This document shows positions 1-13,200 of a stretch of DNA of 64,000 nucleotides, in pieces. Source of the DNA: Tomocerus qinae (lineage: Eukaryota > Arthropoda > Collembola > Entomobryomorpha > Tomoceridae); assembly GCA_020055645.1 (NCBI GenBank), contig CM034550.1:10659501-10723500 (forward strand), given 5' to 3'. Made by a program: the position numbers and the translations under genes. The notes beneath the pieces are model-generated. The model had not been told where the DNA came from, did no database searches, and saw only the letters and a list, made by a program, of their open reading frames with translations. The stretch's first letter is position 1; each line of letters opens with the position of its first letter.

Positions 1-916
1 AGATATTCTATTTAAGTATTGACGAAAAACAGAAACCTCTACAATCTTCTTTCCTGGATGAGGTGTAATATGTCAGAATAATATAATGTTTTATGGTTGA
101 GTACTATATTTAGTTGGGCATCAAATATTTTCCTCTAGAGTTTTAGGATATTTAGTATCACGCTTTCTTTTGTTTCGAGAATGATTTGCATTTCTGTTAG
201 GAGTGTTTACCTAATAGTTCACAGATAGGTATATTATGTACTCCTTTCTGTTTTGGTTGAAAGAAATCACGAATGCCGAATAGAATGGTAAACTAACAGT
301 AAGCACAATGTTTCCATAAAGTGTTCAGTTCAGTTGGCGTCTTTTTTGGCAAGCCCAATCGATTCTGTTGGTTCAATGAGCAGAAAATCGTGTGCTTGCA
401 GAATCGTACTCATCTCCAGTTCTGGCAGACTTCAGAAATCTTATATTTCGTACTATGTTTTGTCTTCGTCTGACTTTCTTTCAGTTGGATGCAAGTTTTG
501 TACTTTTTCACGGTTACTCTATAGTCTGATATTAAGCTAACAATAAGCAATATCGAAAAGGATATCGTGTGTGTTGAGTCTGGTTTTTCATTTCATGATT
601 CTTTATTCCATGGCATCTATTACAACATAATTCGTTGAAAGTTTTTCATTTTAGGAAGTACCCATTTATGAGGAGAACAATGATAAAACATGCTTAAGGT
701 TTGGAATGGTGAAAGTGCATGTCAAATTCATATTGTAAGTAAAGCGTTGTTTTAAGAGCAGAATAAGTTTTTGCGAATTCATAAAAAGTACAAGGAGTTG
801 TAGCGATGAGTATAATCTTATACACAAGACGACGCATTTATTAAATAAGGAAGAAAAGTTGTAGTTAGTGGGTTTCTTTTATTTGATGAAAACTTTGATG
901 TTTGGCATGTCTATAG
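1..916 (+). other. Upstream intron of the NMDAR2 gene (partial)
   Basis: A+T-rich sequence with no coding pattern that I can match to the amino-terminal domain of an NMDA receptor. It ends in the acceptor ctatag just before the first recognisable exon. A 68-codon open frame at 334-540 has no family resemblance. The amino-terminal (LIVBP-like) domain exons and the promoter must lie to the left of the window. Confidence 0.7.
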
Positions 917-1235
917 GGAGATTCGGAAACAAATGAGCCTCTCTTCACGTCCAGCCCCACCGGTGCCAATGGCTTTTGACATTCTGAATTTAGTTCGTAC
1001 TGGTGATAACATGGAGTGGCATAAAGTGGGGAATGTCTCACCAGAAACCACTCAAGTCCAATTGGAGACTATTCGGTGGCCTGGAGGTGGAATCTTTGGA
1101 CCTGGAGAAAGACCTTCAAAAGCCTATAGAGTAGTGACTATTGTTGCACCGCCTTTTGTGATGGAAGTTGAGGCTGAGGATAATAGAACTTGTGTTAAAG
1201 GCCTTCCGTGTCTAAAGGTCAATACTATTAACAAG
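917..1235 (+). CDS. Nmdar2: Nmdar2 exon a: linker from amino-terminal domain to ligand-binding domain, start of S1
   Basis: Acceptor ctatag, then one base completing a codon, then 106 codons. Encodes EWHKVG and RWPGG typical of the end of the amino-terminal domain, followed by YRVVTIVAPPFV (first strand of S1) and the cysteine segment TCVKGLPCLKV. Donor aacaag|gtatta, phase 0. The following intron (1236-1339) is only 104 bp and stop-free but not a multiple of three. A donor at CTAAAG|gtcaat (1217) is a less likely alternative. Confidence 0.85.
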
Positions 1236-4200
1236 GTATTATACAATTACATTGAAAATTCATTCCTAGTAAATCCCTTTAGTGTGAATCACAGTGTCAA
1301 TTTTATGGCTACATTAACCATTAATAAAACTGTATGTAGGACGAAATAGCACTTATATTTGCGGATTTCGAGCGTCGGAAGTCATCTGGCTCGTCCTACC
1401 GCCTCGCATGCTGTGACGGACTGGCAATGGACCTCCTTTCAAGTGTTGCCCGTGAGCTCAAATTTGAAATCGACTTGTATCTCGTCCCGGATGGTTATTT
1501 TGGCTCTCGCTCCGTAAGTCTATCTTTCTTTCTCTGAATCATTCTCCTTTCTAACACATTCACTTTACTCTCAAAACTACATATCCTCCTGTGAAAGATA
1601 TAAAACCATTTTGCATGACAAATACTTTGAGTACATACATAGTTTCTAACATTTTTTTCTTCCCACTACCGACTCGTACATTTTTGTGTACTATTGTGCA
1701 ATGCACTGTATTAATATGGAAACTATATTTCTCTACGTGTCTATTCAGTTATAACTTTCACCAACCAACGCACTGGTCTCCATTCACTTTGGTCTCGCTT
1801 TCCTCTCTCCAAATTTATGTCTCTAGGATATGAAGCTCATGTTATCCTATCTTGGGCTCAGTTGAATTACGAGTACATTGAACATGTTCACTGTAGTAGA
1901 ACACGCCAGAATAAAATGTAACAGGGTAAATAACTATATCTAATATAGCATAGAAGATTCACTCGTTGTTGTAACTTTAATGCTACTATATAGTTATATA
2001 TACCATGTAATAGTAAATAGAACTATGCATGCACTGACACAGATGTAAAAGCAGAAAATAAAGATCCTACCTTTGCTATTGAAGGATAGAGTTTTTACTA
2101 TACTAACACACTGTTGTAGTAGTTGCATGTGTTAGTTGGTAGTAGAATTCAACAGAAATGTTTTAGTTTATAGCTGAAATTGAACAAGTGCCTCCCGTCT
2201 AGCTTTCTACTCTACTGTGCAGTGCATGTGAAAATTGTATTAGGCCAGGCCAGCAGAGTACTTTTAAAATTGCCTTGCCCATAATACCAAATATTACTGT
2301 CGTTGAGATTTTGAGATTGTACAACCTGGAGCGTTTTATAACGATATACAAATAAGAGGCCCGCAGTCAATGTACACACACATACTACTACTAATACATA
2401 AACTAGTTTTCCTCTTCCTGTGTTGCTTTTGTAACTCTTTATTCTACACTTTTACATCTATTAGTTTCGTTTGGATGGGCCGTTTGAACAGCAAACATTC
2501 CTACACAACTAGCTACCAAAGACGAATAGTGAAGGGAAATCATTCATATAAAACTGGAGCAGAAAGCATTACGACTAGTTTTGTCAGTCTGTAAATTAGA
2601 GGAAACTGTAATTCAGTGTACTTTTTCTGATGACCTATAATCATATGAGCCAAAAGCCATCATAATAATATTAGCTTACCCATTAGAGAATTTATTTCTT
2701 TGAGTAGAATAGTGACATTTAAAACTAAATACCTACAACTGCATCCAAAACTTAATTCCTTACCTATGCGCACTTCTTAACGGACAGAGAGAGAATGAAC
2801 AGTTTAATCAGTAGTAGTAATAAAATCATAACAATTTTATTTTTTTGTATTTTAATGTATGAAGAAATAGCTTTCCATCTGATTGTAATACAGGATACGT
2901 TAATTCTTGAATCTGTAAATGTTATAAAACGGCAGGTATGTCATTTTTAACAAATACTCATTTTAGTAAATTTTTTTCCATTCTTGGCTTTGCTGCGCGT
3001 TAGGTGCGTTGGTGTAGTATAGCATAAGATGAAAAGTTAAAGTTTACACTTTTACACAAAATCAATTTTACACTGAAAAGTATACCATGAGTCTAGGTTT
3101 TTACTGGTCATTGTACTTTTTCGATGGGAAACAGGAAGCATTTGCTTATTAGCTCATTGCCTTGATTATGGACATTAGTTCCACCTGAGATTCTTTTCCT
3201 GAAGCTATCACCAAGGAGCAACGTTTTAGGTCTCCCGTCTTCTGTGGATTAGAGTTCCAGCTTCAGATTATGTATTCTGGCTCAGTTGAACATAAAACGC
3301 TGAAGTTGTAGTAAATGAAGTAGGAAACGGAATGTGTAGAACGTATCTGTAACAAGATCCGGGCAGACAAACATAGAAATTGGCTCATTATACCTTAGCA
3401 GCACAATGCTGGCACCCTTACTTAACGTTAACGTTACTAGTCGTTCAAAGTGCAGAAGCTAACAACCATAACCTTCGTTATTTAATGCTCATATGTTTGT
3501 CACAGTCCTGGATCAGGCCTTTGACTGGAACATATATCAGGCCACCAAATACATCTTAATTTAACATTTTATCGATGTTTACCCGTTCGATTTCGAAAGC
3601 TCTACCCGTTTTCTCGAGTCTTCTGTCTACTGGACTAATGGTTCTTGAAATAAAATAAAGTTTCTTACCCTACTCATTTGAAATAGATTAATGACAACGG
3701 GCCAAATGAAATTCTTAATCATTTACTGTATAAATGAACCTGATACGAAGAAAAAGAGGTAAAATGTACCCCTAAAATACAATGCTATGTAAATGTAATT
3801 GTAAATATGGTTTATTGTCAGTCATTTTAAATTAGTTTATTAGGTAAGAAACTTAGTTTAGGTATAACGTAACTGTTTTAGTGAAAAGACAGACTATCCT
3901 ATCAATGGGGGTAACTGTAGTAGATTTATATGTATTTTTTGAAGACAGAATCGCATGTAGTGCAATGTATGTATAGACATAGAGAGTAGGATAAATAACG
4001 TATGGTGTCTATGCTAAAGGTGGTCAAGCCAAAAAGGCGGATAAGAATAGGCCGAAAGTCATAATAGAGGAATGCAATGGGTGACCTACATAAGAGTGCC
4101 TCAATTGCAGTACAGTCAATTTTGTTGGGTTAGTAAATAGTAGAGGTAATCTGTGGACAGATTGCTTTTTATGGAAAATGCCTAGTGGAAATGGAAGTGT

Positions 4201-7200
4201 CAAGAAAGATCCTGCCAGATTTCTCTATCAGACTTGAGAGACTAATGTGTCCGAACGCAATACCAATATAGAGAATGTGTTGGCAAAAATCAACACAAAT
4301 GAAGACATGTCCAAGGTAAAATAAAATAAAAGGGGGTTTGTCCAGAGGCCTGGGGAAATTATAGTCTTCTAGTGCAATCAACACCTGAAATTACCTGACC
4401 AAAATGTAATTTAAGTCCCATTTCCCATTGATCATTTAATGTTTATTTGTAAGTACCTACTTTGGTGTGTCATATGTGTCCATACTAGTTATAGTCTGTC
4501 GGAACGGAAAGTACTGGCTAATATTCGGTGAAAAATTGTGTTAGACTCTGGTTGATGCGTCTTGGTAGATTTTTAAGCAATATAACATCATACATTTGAA
4601 AATTACTATCTTATTATTGAGTTCACAGAGAATGACTGGTAAAAATATTTTTCACGATGTAATTTCTGTAATTTAGATTTGAAAATATGTTTAATTGTAA
4701 TACTTTTGTAAAAATAATTGCGTTGGAATTCTATTTTGTTAACTTACAGATAACAGATCTCCTTTCTTTGCTGGCTGTTAAAGTGCAGAATTATTTGTTT
4801 ATCATTTACGCACGGCACATGGCACATTAAATAATAGTAAAAAACAGATAAAAAACAAATAGGAAATATTATCTAAAAATACAAAGTTGAATGCATGAAT
4901 GTTGTTTGGATTGTTTGATAAAGTATGTAAGTCGTAAGTCATCTTATTTCGGGTTTATAAATTAGTAGATAAATATAAGCAAGTCAAAGAATACTAATTA
5001 GTAGTGACACTACGTGGTTCACATAACTTTGGATTGAATTGTACGCAGGAAAAGTGCCATAAGATCTACCATTCCAGTAGAAAAGGATATTTTTCATTTT
5101 TGTACACTGGAAGCTCATCTAAGCACATAATGCTATTTTGCTTGCAGCTATTTATATGCCTCTATTGTAAAACGAGAGAAATGAAAGCATATGGCTGAAA
5201 TGAAAAGAATGGGGACTGCGATGAGAAAAAGTCTTTGTTAGTGAGTAGCAATTTGATATGTTGAAATGCAAATTTGACAGAGACATAATAGAATATGATG
5301 CATGAGATTAAAGGGGTATGATGTGCAGAGTATCATTACAGTGCATGTAAATGTTTGAGATAAGTGACATGTAGCAAGTGACTGAAAATCCTCTCGTCAT
5401 TCCATATCAACATGTTAATAATGATAACAGAGCAGTGAGAAAATGCAAAGGGCGGGGGTAGAGGAAATGATGTTAGTTGGAGGGAGTTCCGAGATGAGAT
5501 GGAAAGAGTGTTTGATCTGTTGAAGATTAAGTAACAAGGAACGGCTGTTCTAAAGTTAAGTAATAAAGAGAGAGAAATGGAAGACCCTGTAGGGAAAGTT
5601 AGTTTGATGAAATGATATGTGAGTGGAATATCATAAGATATGATCAAGTGTAGTAGTAGTGATTGTTCGGCAGAGTAGAACCGACCATAGGAGAGCTGCA
5701 TGACTGTTTGTTGGGATGATTAATGATCTCAGGAACGATGTGACATTCTCTCCGGAAAATTTATTCCCGGTTCCAGGGCATTCGGATTCCATCTCTTCAT
5801 CTATAACAGAGGAACTTGATGCTTAGTGCCATTCTTCAACTTTCAAGTCAAAATGAGTAGGTTACACAGGGATGTTATGTAGTAGAGAGAGAGCATTAGT
5901 AAGTAGCGACTACTACTGACATGTCTATATTGAATTACTATAAGTTATGGCCATCCTGCCCTCTCGTTCAACTCTATTCCGTTTTCGGACCAGATACGGC
6001 ACGTAGTTGCAGATAGGCATAATATGCAACTCAACTGTTAGAATCCACCAGCAACAATAATATTTACTACCCGTTGCAACCAACTAACTACTGAACTTAT
6101 CAATTCTACTGGAAATACATTAGTTAGTTACTACTACATTTGCTTTCTAGCTGCACTTAAATAGAAAGACGTGCACTCATTCCCTTGAACTAAAATTTTC
6201 ACCAATCCATCTACTATCCACATTCCAATTTTCTTGCTTACTCCAGATAACAAAGCCTGCAGTTTCCAAAAACAGAGAACATTAGTTATTTTCGATATGT
6301 TTGGCTTCACTATATTACAATCACTTAGCCTGTATAGCATAATATCCCACATATTGCACAAACAGCCATTGCATATATTCTTGAACTTGCTTCGTATATT
6401 ATAATGTAGTTCAGGTTTACTTATACAGTTATTTGGTTTCTTCATATTGGATATTGAGAATAGTTGTGGTGAATACGGCATATAGTTTTAGTATTTGTAG
6501 TATTAAAGTTTGTTATATTATATTGATAGTGTGGTAAACGCATGTAGTATCTGTAGTCTAGATTTATACAGTATAACAGTACAGATACGACTAATGCGGA
6601 TGGTATTTACACATGCATCAGTTAAATAGTTCAATAGTAAAAGTTATAGGGTATTTATATAAAGAATAGACTTAAGTATGAGTATATGTGTAAATACGTG
6701 AAGTAGTAAAAGGTATAAATTAAGTGCACTTGCAAGCGTTCGTTCTCTACTTTCATTTCAACTCTTGAGGTTCTGTTGAAAACGGTTGAAGCTAGAGATC
6801 CAGCAATGCTGATTTGGATTCGTAAGCAAAGAGAATGGGACAATAGTATATTGAATTCCGGATAAATTAGAAGAATAGTAGATCTGTGTATTAGGTGGCT
6901 ATACCTACATATTTAGGTACTTCTGGTGTGTACGTATGAATATGCATGAGAAAGTCGTTAAGGGGAAAGCGAGAGTGAAAGCATTATCCACTACTGAATA
7001 TAACATTGAATACAGAACGGGAAAGATGTTCTCTTTCACGTTCTCCCACGTGTTTAAATTTTAATAGATTCATTTGAAAGTGGATGCCAATACAATGTTA
7101 GTACTGAAGAGGCACAGGTCACTTATTATTACTAGTATTTAATAATCTATGACGAGAAAGAGATTAAACAGGTATGTTTTTTTGCAGAACGGGATATTAA

Positions 7201-10200
7201 ATGCGTACACTTAAGAAAGTCGGTAAGGAGGGGACCTGTTTATATTTCTATTAAAATGGAACATGTTAAATTGGGTATTGTATGGATTAAGTTGGTTTTG
7301 TTAGTTTGATAAACTAAAGTTGAGTACAACTGACTTCACTTGTTTTTGGTATGTGAAAAGGATGAAGGTTCGTCCTCGAGTGATACAGAAACAAGTCATA
7401 TATTTCTGTAGGAAGGAATTGAAGGGATTTTTGCCTTTGAAAGAAGTTGGAGTAAATGGTAGAATACAATAGAATGTAGAGGGTGGTGTAAAAAGAAAGT
7501 AGGCTAGTGAAGTGAACTAAAGCGGAGCTAGCTAAGCAACGCAAGTTGAAGAAGAGAAAAAGTTTCAAGTGTTCTGTTCTGAAGTCAGAGACGAAGGCAA
7601 AACAAACCAAGTGAATCGGAGCGGAGCAACACACAGACATATCATACAGATAGATATATTACAAAGGAAAGGTATAAGCACATACCTGCACATTCGTTCA
7701 ACTGATTGTGAGTGAGAGAACAAGGCAGAGCCAACATTGATCCGAATTCAGGTTAAACACCACACTATATCAGAATAGATAGCAAGAACAGTTCATTGTA
7801 GAAAATCGACCTTCATAAGACTAGCGTATAAGAAATATACTTATCAGATCTATCCTAAGAAAACAGACAGTATCCTGTCCCTGACTCCAAATACTTACAG
7901 GAAGGAGTACTATATGTATACTATGTATTGAAATGGGACTCAACTTTGATTTCCGATCGAAATAGAAAATACTTAGTAATATGTTAGGATATTTACGAAA
8001 AGAAGTCTTAGATGTAGTATACCTATTTAAGAAACCTACCTAGATACGTCTTGACTAGGCATATTGTATGAACACTTGAAGTCAAGTTGAGCTGAATTAA
8101 GTAAGAGAGAATGACTTGGATCAAATGAGATGAGTGGTAGTGGTACTCTGCTATACTATATGTGGGCTATGTAATGGAAGATGTTATAGCATAACTCAGA
8201 GTGAAGTTTAACTAAAAGAATGTAGAGCAAGTGTGCTAAGAAGAGGGAAAAAGACGGAGAGAGCAAAGTGTGCTAATATTTTCCCATCCTGAGGAAAAAA
8301 TTAGAAAAGTTACTCAAGTCATGTCAAATTCAGCTCAGGATTCCTAGACGCACTTACTGTCGTTTCTCTCATGTTATATTACTAAGCTATATAGTTTTAA
8401 CACAAAACTGGAATTATTAAGCACTTAAATATATACAATAGTAGATACCACGGGCACCTAAAGCATTGGTATTAATAACCACTATGTAGTGTATTACTAT
8501 TATTATATACATTATGTGATTGCTAGATTTATATAATTCAGTTCATGATTTTCATACAGTTTGAGTATATAGGTAGCTAAAAGCTGATTATAAACCTAAA
8601 TGAATGAATCAGATTTATAAGTACTATTTACATTACTTTATAGATACTTCAAAAGTTGATCTTCTTGTGTACATTCAAATGGTAGTGATAATTACAGGAA
8701 TGAAGTAGAGGTATGAATGTTATATTTAGCATACGATTCTAGATGTATAACTTTAAGCGAGTGCACTTAAGGCTTAAGTATTTAGTTTTCTTTCACTCAT
8801 TTACTTTTTCTTTTCTTGATTAGTTTGGTGAAGTTTAAGTTTGCGGCTTTAGTTAGTTATAGTACTATATTATTTAGATGTGGAGCTTTGAAACAATTTC
8901 TCCTCACAGGAAGTAGAGGTAAGAGGTTCTATTCTTGATCTGACTCTTTATACACCTTTTCACTTTGGCTGATATACTATGTAATTCAAATATCATCATT
9001 GCAACGAAATTTCGAGAGTAGAATATACAAGACTGAACCAATGAACTTCACAAGTATATAAAGACTATCTTCATACATATTAAGTTGTTTACTTAAGAGT
9101 CCTCAAATAGATATAATCCTATCATTTTGTAAGCAACTAAGTCCGCCTTTCGTTACATGTAATACTTGAGGTGGGTAGTACGGAGACTATTTATGTATGG
9201 ATCTATAAAAATTGTAGAGCAAAGGACATCATGTATCTATAGATTGAGTAAGTCATCTTCCACTATAAGTAAATGTATCATATGTAGACGAAATGAAGTA
9301 ATGCTCCTTAATCTTAGTTAGTCATAGAGGAAATTGGGGATGAGGAAAGTTTCAAAGTCGATTTAAAAGAGTCCATATGGCAAATACCCCCTGTTAAGCC
9401 TCTTTCCGATTTTTGACTTGATCCGAGTTGCTTGTGAAATTGGCCGTGCAATGCAATAGATAGTCTTAATCTTTGGCGTGGGTGTAGCACATATCAGTTA
9501 CTTTTTATTGTAGAGCTTCTAATGGTATTTAAAAATGTTGTCCTTCCTATTAGTATAGGTATACTGTAGATAATGTGTAACTAGTAGCAGTTTCCGTAAC
9601 TAATTTTCATTTTACTGTAGATTTGATATGAGATCAAGTGAAAGTCTAAGGAAAGCATTGCCATAAATAAGTATTAGAAAATAGTACGATGGTTGCAGTT
9701 GTGAAAGTTTTAACAAATGCATGTAAACTGGAAATTGAAGTTCAAAAAGGCATTAGAAATATATTTGTATTGTCCTTGATGAATAATTGTTAAATTCTGT
9801 TTGTTGTTTCAGAATGGAGGGCACTGGAACGGTTTAATGAGTGTTCTTCTCTCAGGCGCAGCCCATATGAGTTTTGCTCCATTTTCAGTCACCTCTACCC
9901 GTGCATCCGCTGTCGACTTTTCGACGCCTTTTTTCTTCTCGGGTGTTGGACTTCTTGGAGTGTCTCGTGAGAGAGATGTTCCACTTCTCGCCTTCCTGGC
10001 TCCTTTCAGTCCCGAGTTATGGGTTGCCATCTTCATTACGTGAGTTCTCAGCACGATAAAAATTACTTATGTCACGCTTACTTCAATTATAGGAAGTACT
10101 CATCTTATCATCGTAATTGCAAACCAGATACTATATACTACATCACCGAAAGAATGAAGTAGATAACTGTGTTACATAATAGAATGAAATTGCTTTTATT

Positions 10201-13200
10201 ACATCCACATTCACTTTGATTAATCTGTTCCAGAGGTGGAATACTGATGCTATAATATGGAGGATAGAATGCTTGTCATACCTATGCAAGATATTGCCAT
10301 ATAAAAAGATTAAATGTCTCATTAGGTTTAAGTGGGTGCTACAAGAGCAATGTTTCTGAAAACTGAACTTGACCAAGAATGGCAATGGATAGATAGTACA
10401 CATTACACATCATCATGTGTAAGTATCTATAGTATCCCTGATTATATTTTTATGAAGGTATATAGTATATAATTCAAAGAAAGCTAAAAAAGGTGTTTCA
10501 AATCCATTATGTATCTGTAGCCTCACTAAATTCTTAATGAAATGGATATGGAAATGCTAACATTATCTTTTACTACTATTACCCACATTACATTCCCAAT
10601 GATGATTTTTAATTTTAAATACCATTGAAATATTTTTATACACCCCAGAAGAGTTGGTAGATTCTTGTGAATATCTTGATAGTATTCTATTAGCAAAGGA
10701 TATAGGTTTAACTAAACTAAAGTGAAAACGTTAATAGTTTAATCATGTGTGCATAAAGTATTATATTACTGTGCCATTACCGTATTCGCCAAAAAATGAA
10801 ATTACTTTTATTATGGGCTGCTGATGCATATTTATAGTGAAGTGAGTAAAATGATAATGTGCAATGACATCATTTGGTTATTTTTTATGGAAATATAAAA
10901 GAGTGTAGTTTTCTTAATAGTTTTTGTAGCTTTGAGCATTAATTTGTGTATTTGTGTGTGAATAGACTGAACCTGACAGCCCTGGTGGTGGCACTTTATG
11001 AGTGGTTTAGCCCGTTTGGTCTTAATCCTTGGGGGAGGCAACGTACCAAAAATTTCAGCATGGCCTCTGCTTTATGGGTCGTTTGGGGACGATTGTTTTC
11101 CCATTTAGTGGCATTTAAGGTAATGACCATCTTACATTACAAGTCGTGTCTATTGAATATGGAGAAGACAGTGTAGTACTTGAATATAGATCATACACGT
11201 ACAATCATGCCGCACTTTCGAAGATTACTATATAGGTATCTTTGTTACACTTACAGTCCAGTTCACTTTAGACTTAACTTCATCTTCTGTCTATGTATCT
11301 TCTGCTTTCCTGCTCCTATTCCCATTCTCATCTCATCCATATCAAATTGCTTGCACCACAATGAACAGTGACAACTGGCAGACATCAGATCTCCCAAGTA
11401 GGCTCTTCTAAAATAAAGAGACGTATCCCCTAATTTTCTGCTGTATCTGTAGATACAAAATTGTCCCTTTGTACTATACTTAAGCTTGCAATTCCATAGA
11501 ATTTCCTATAGGTATCTCTGGGTTGTTGTGTAGTAGAGGAAGTACAATCACTTAATTCTCATCTGTGATAAGATCTTTCCATTTGTAAGGTCACTAAAGA
11601 TAATGCCATGTACCATGTACCCATTTGAATAATTTTCTTGGAAAGCCAGTGCTACATGATGATAGTGCGAGACGATTTAATGAGCCTTGAATTCCCTATA
11701 AATATTAAACCTCTAGATTTATGATCATTAGCTCTATTATCATCACTCATGTCTGTTTTTCTCTATCCAAGACAATAAAACAATGTGACTTATGATAATA
11801 CACAAGGGACAATGCTATGTTTAACTACACAATACCGAAATTAAAATTACAAATTTCATCAGCATAATGAAAAGGATGTCTCTTTGTATTTATGTTTGTA
11901 ATTCTGTCTGGTCTGGTTAAAAAATCTTTAAAATTCCGGTTAGGTATGTTATTTATCATTCAGTAAGTAGGATGTTAGTCCCATCAGTTGGAGAATCATG
12001 AAATATGTAGGTCAGTCCTGTAGTACATTGTATTGTGACCTATTTATTTGAAATTGAAGTAGACGAATGGGAATTGATAATTAATATTTACCATAATCCT
12101 GAGTGTCTGTAAATTAGGTACTTACCATTAAGTATAGGGAGCTTAAGATCTGGAAGTACGTGGTGGGGAGTTAAAATACTATTGGGTTGTATAGTGCAAT
12201 TTCCAGGATCAGATGTGGAGTACTGGAATTGTGTAACTATAATTTATTTATACGTGTAATTGGCATTTGAGTGATGTATGTTCAGTATTTATATTCACAT
12301 TTATTTATGCATTAGCCTTATTGATATTTAACGATCGTGGTAGCAAATGGACATGTTGACACGTTGCTTGACTCAAAGTCTATTTCTGGTTCTAGGCTCC
12401 TAAATCATGGCCTAATAAATTCCTTATTAATGTATGGGGAGGATTTTCCGTTATATTTGTGGCCTCGTATACCGCCAACATTGCTGCCCTTTTTGCTGGA
12501 ATGTTTTTCGAACGGGCTGTGGACGTTAACGACCGAAGTGTAAGTTGCCATAATAGTTTGTTTCAAATACTAATTTTAATTATAATCTTTGTTTACCTAA
12601 TTACATTACAAATGATAGCTCTAATCTAAAGCATGTACAATTACTAGTAGTGTATTACGATGCCCACATAAGTTATGACAATAAGATTGAAGAATGCACG
12701 AACATTGTTCGTGCACACTCAAGCGCTAACTTGCCTTTTCTGTAATCTATTTTTTGTTATTATTATTGTTCAATCTTATTGTCATACTTTATGAGGAGGG
12801 CATCGTAATAATTAAAACTTTACTTTTGCTGCTTTTATTTTTATCATTATTTTGATTTTTCTATTTTTCTGTGATCAATTTAGGTTGGGGTGTACGTTTT
12901 GTAATATTTATTGGAATACCCAGAATATCCATCTTAACAGTTTTTTAATGATTTTTTATGGTTACATTGGCAGTTTTGATAAACAAGTAAAAGTTTGGGG
13001 TTACACGGAGTTGATTTTTAAAGAAACCTTAGTGTATCCGTTTATTAAAGCTGTCATGACATAAGTAACCGAAGTGCAGATGCAGTGAGCTGAAATGAAG
13101 TGAAATGTAGCAAGTTCGTAGAAGTAAAATGAAAGTAGCAAGAGGAAAACAAAGCAAATACTTAGCATTGCAGATTGCTGCAAGTTACGTACTTGGTTTA

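Noticed and set aside
5336-5701. 121-codon minus-strand frame in the second Nmdar2 intron
   Set aside because: Ser/Leu-rich product from a C-poor patch; no recognisable domain.
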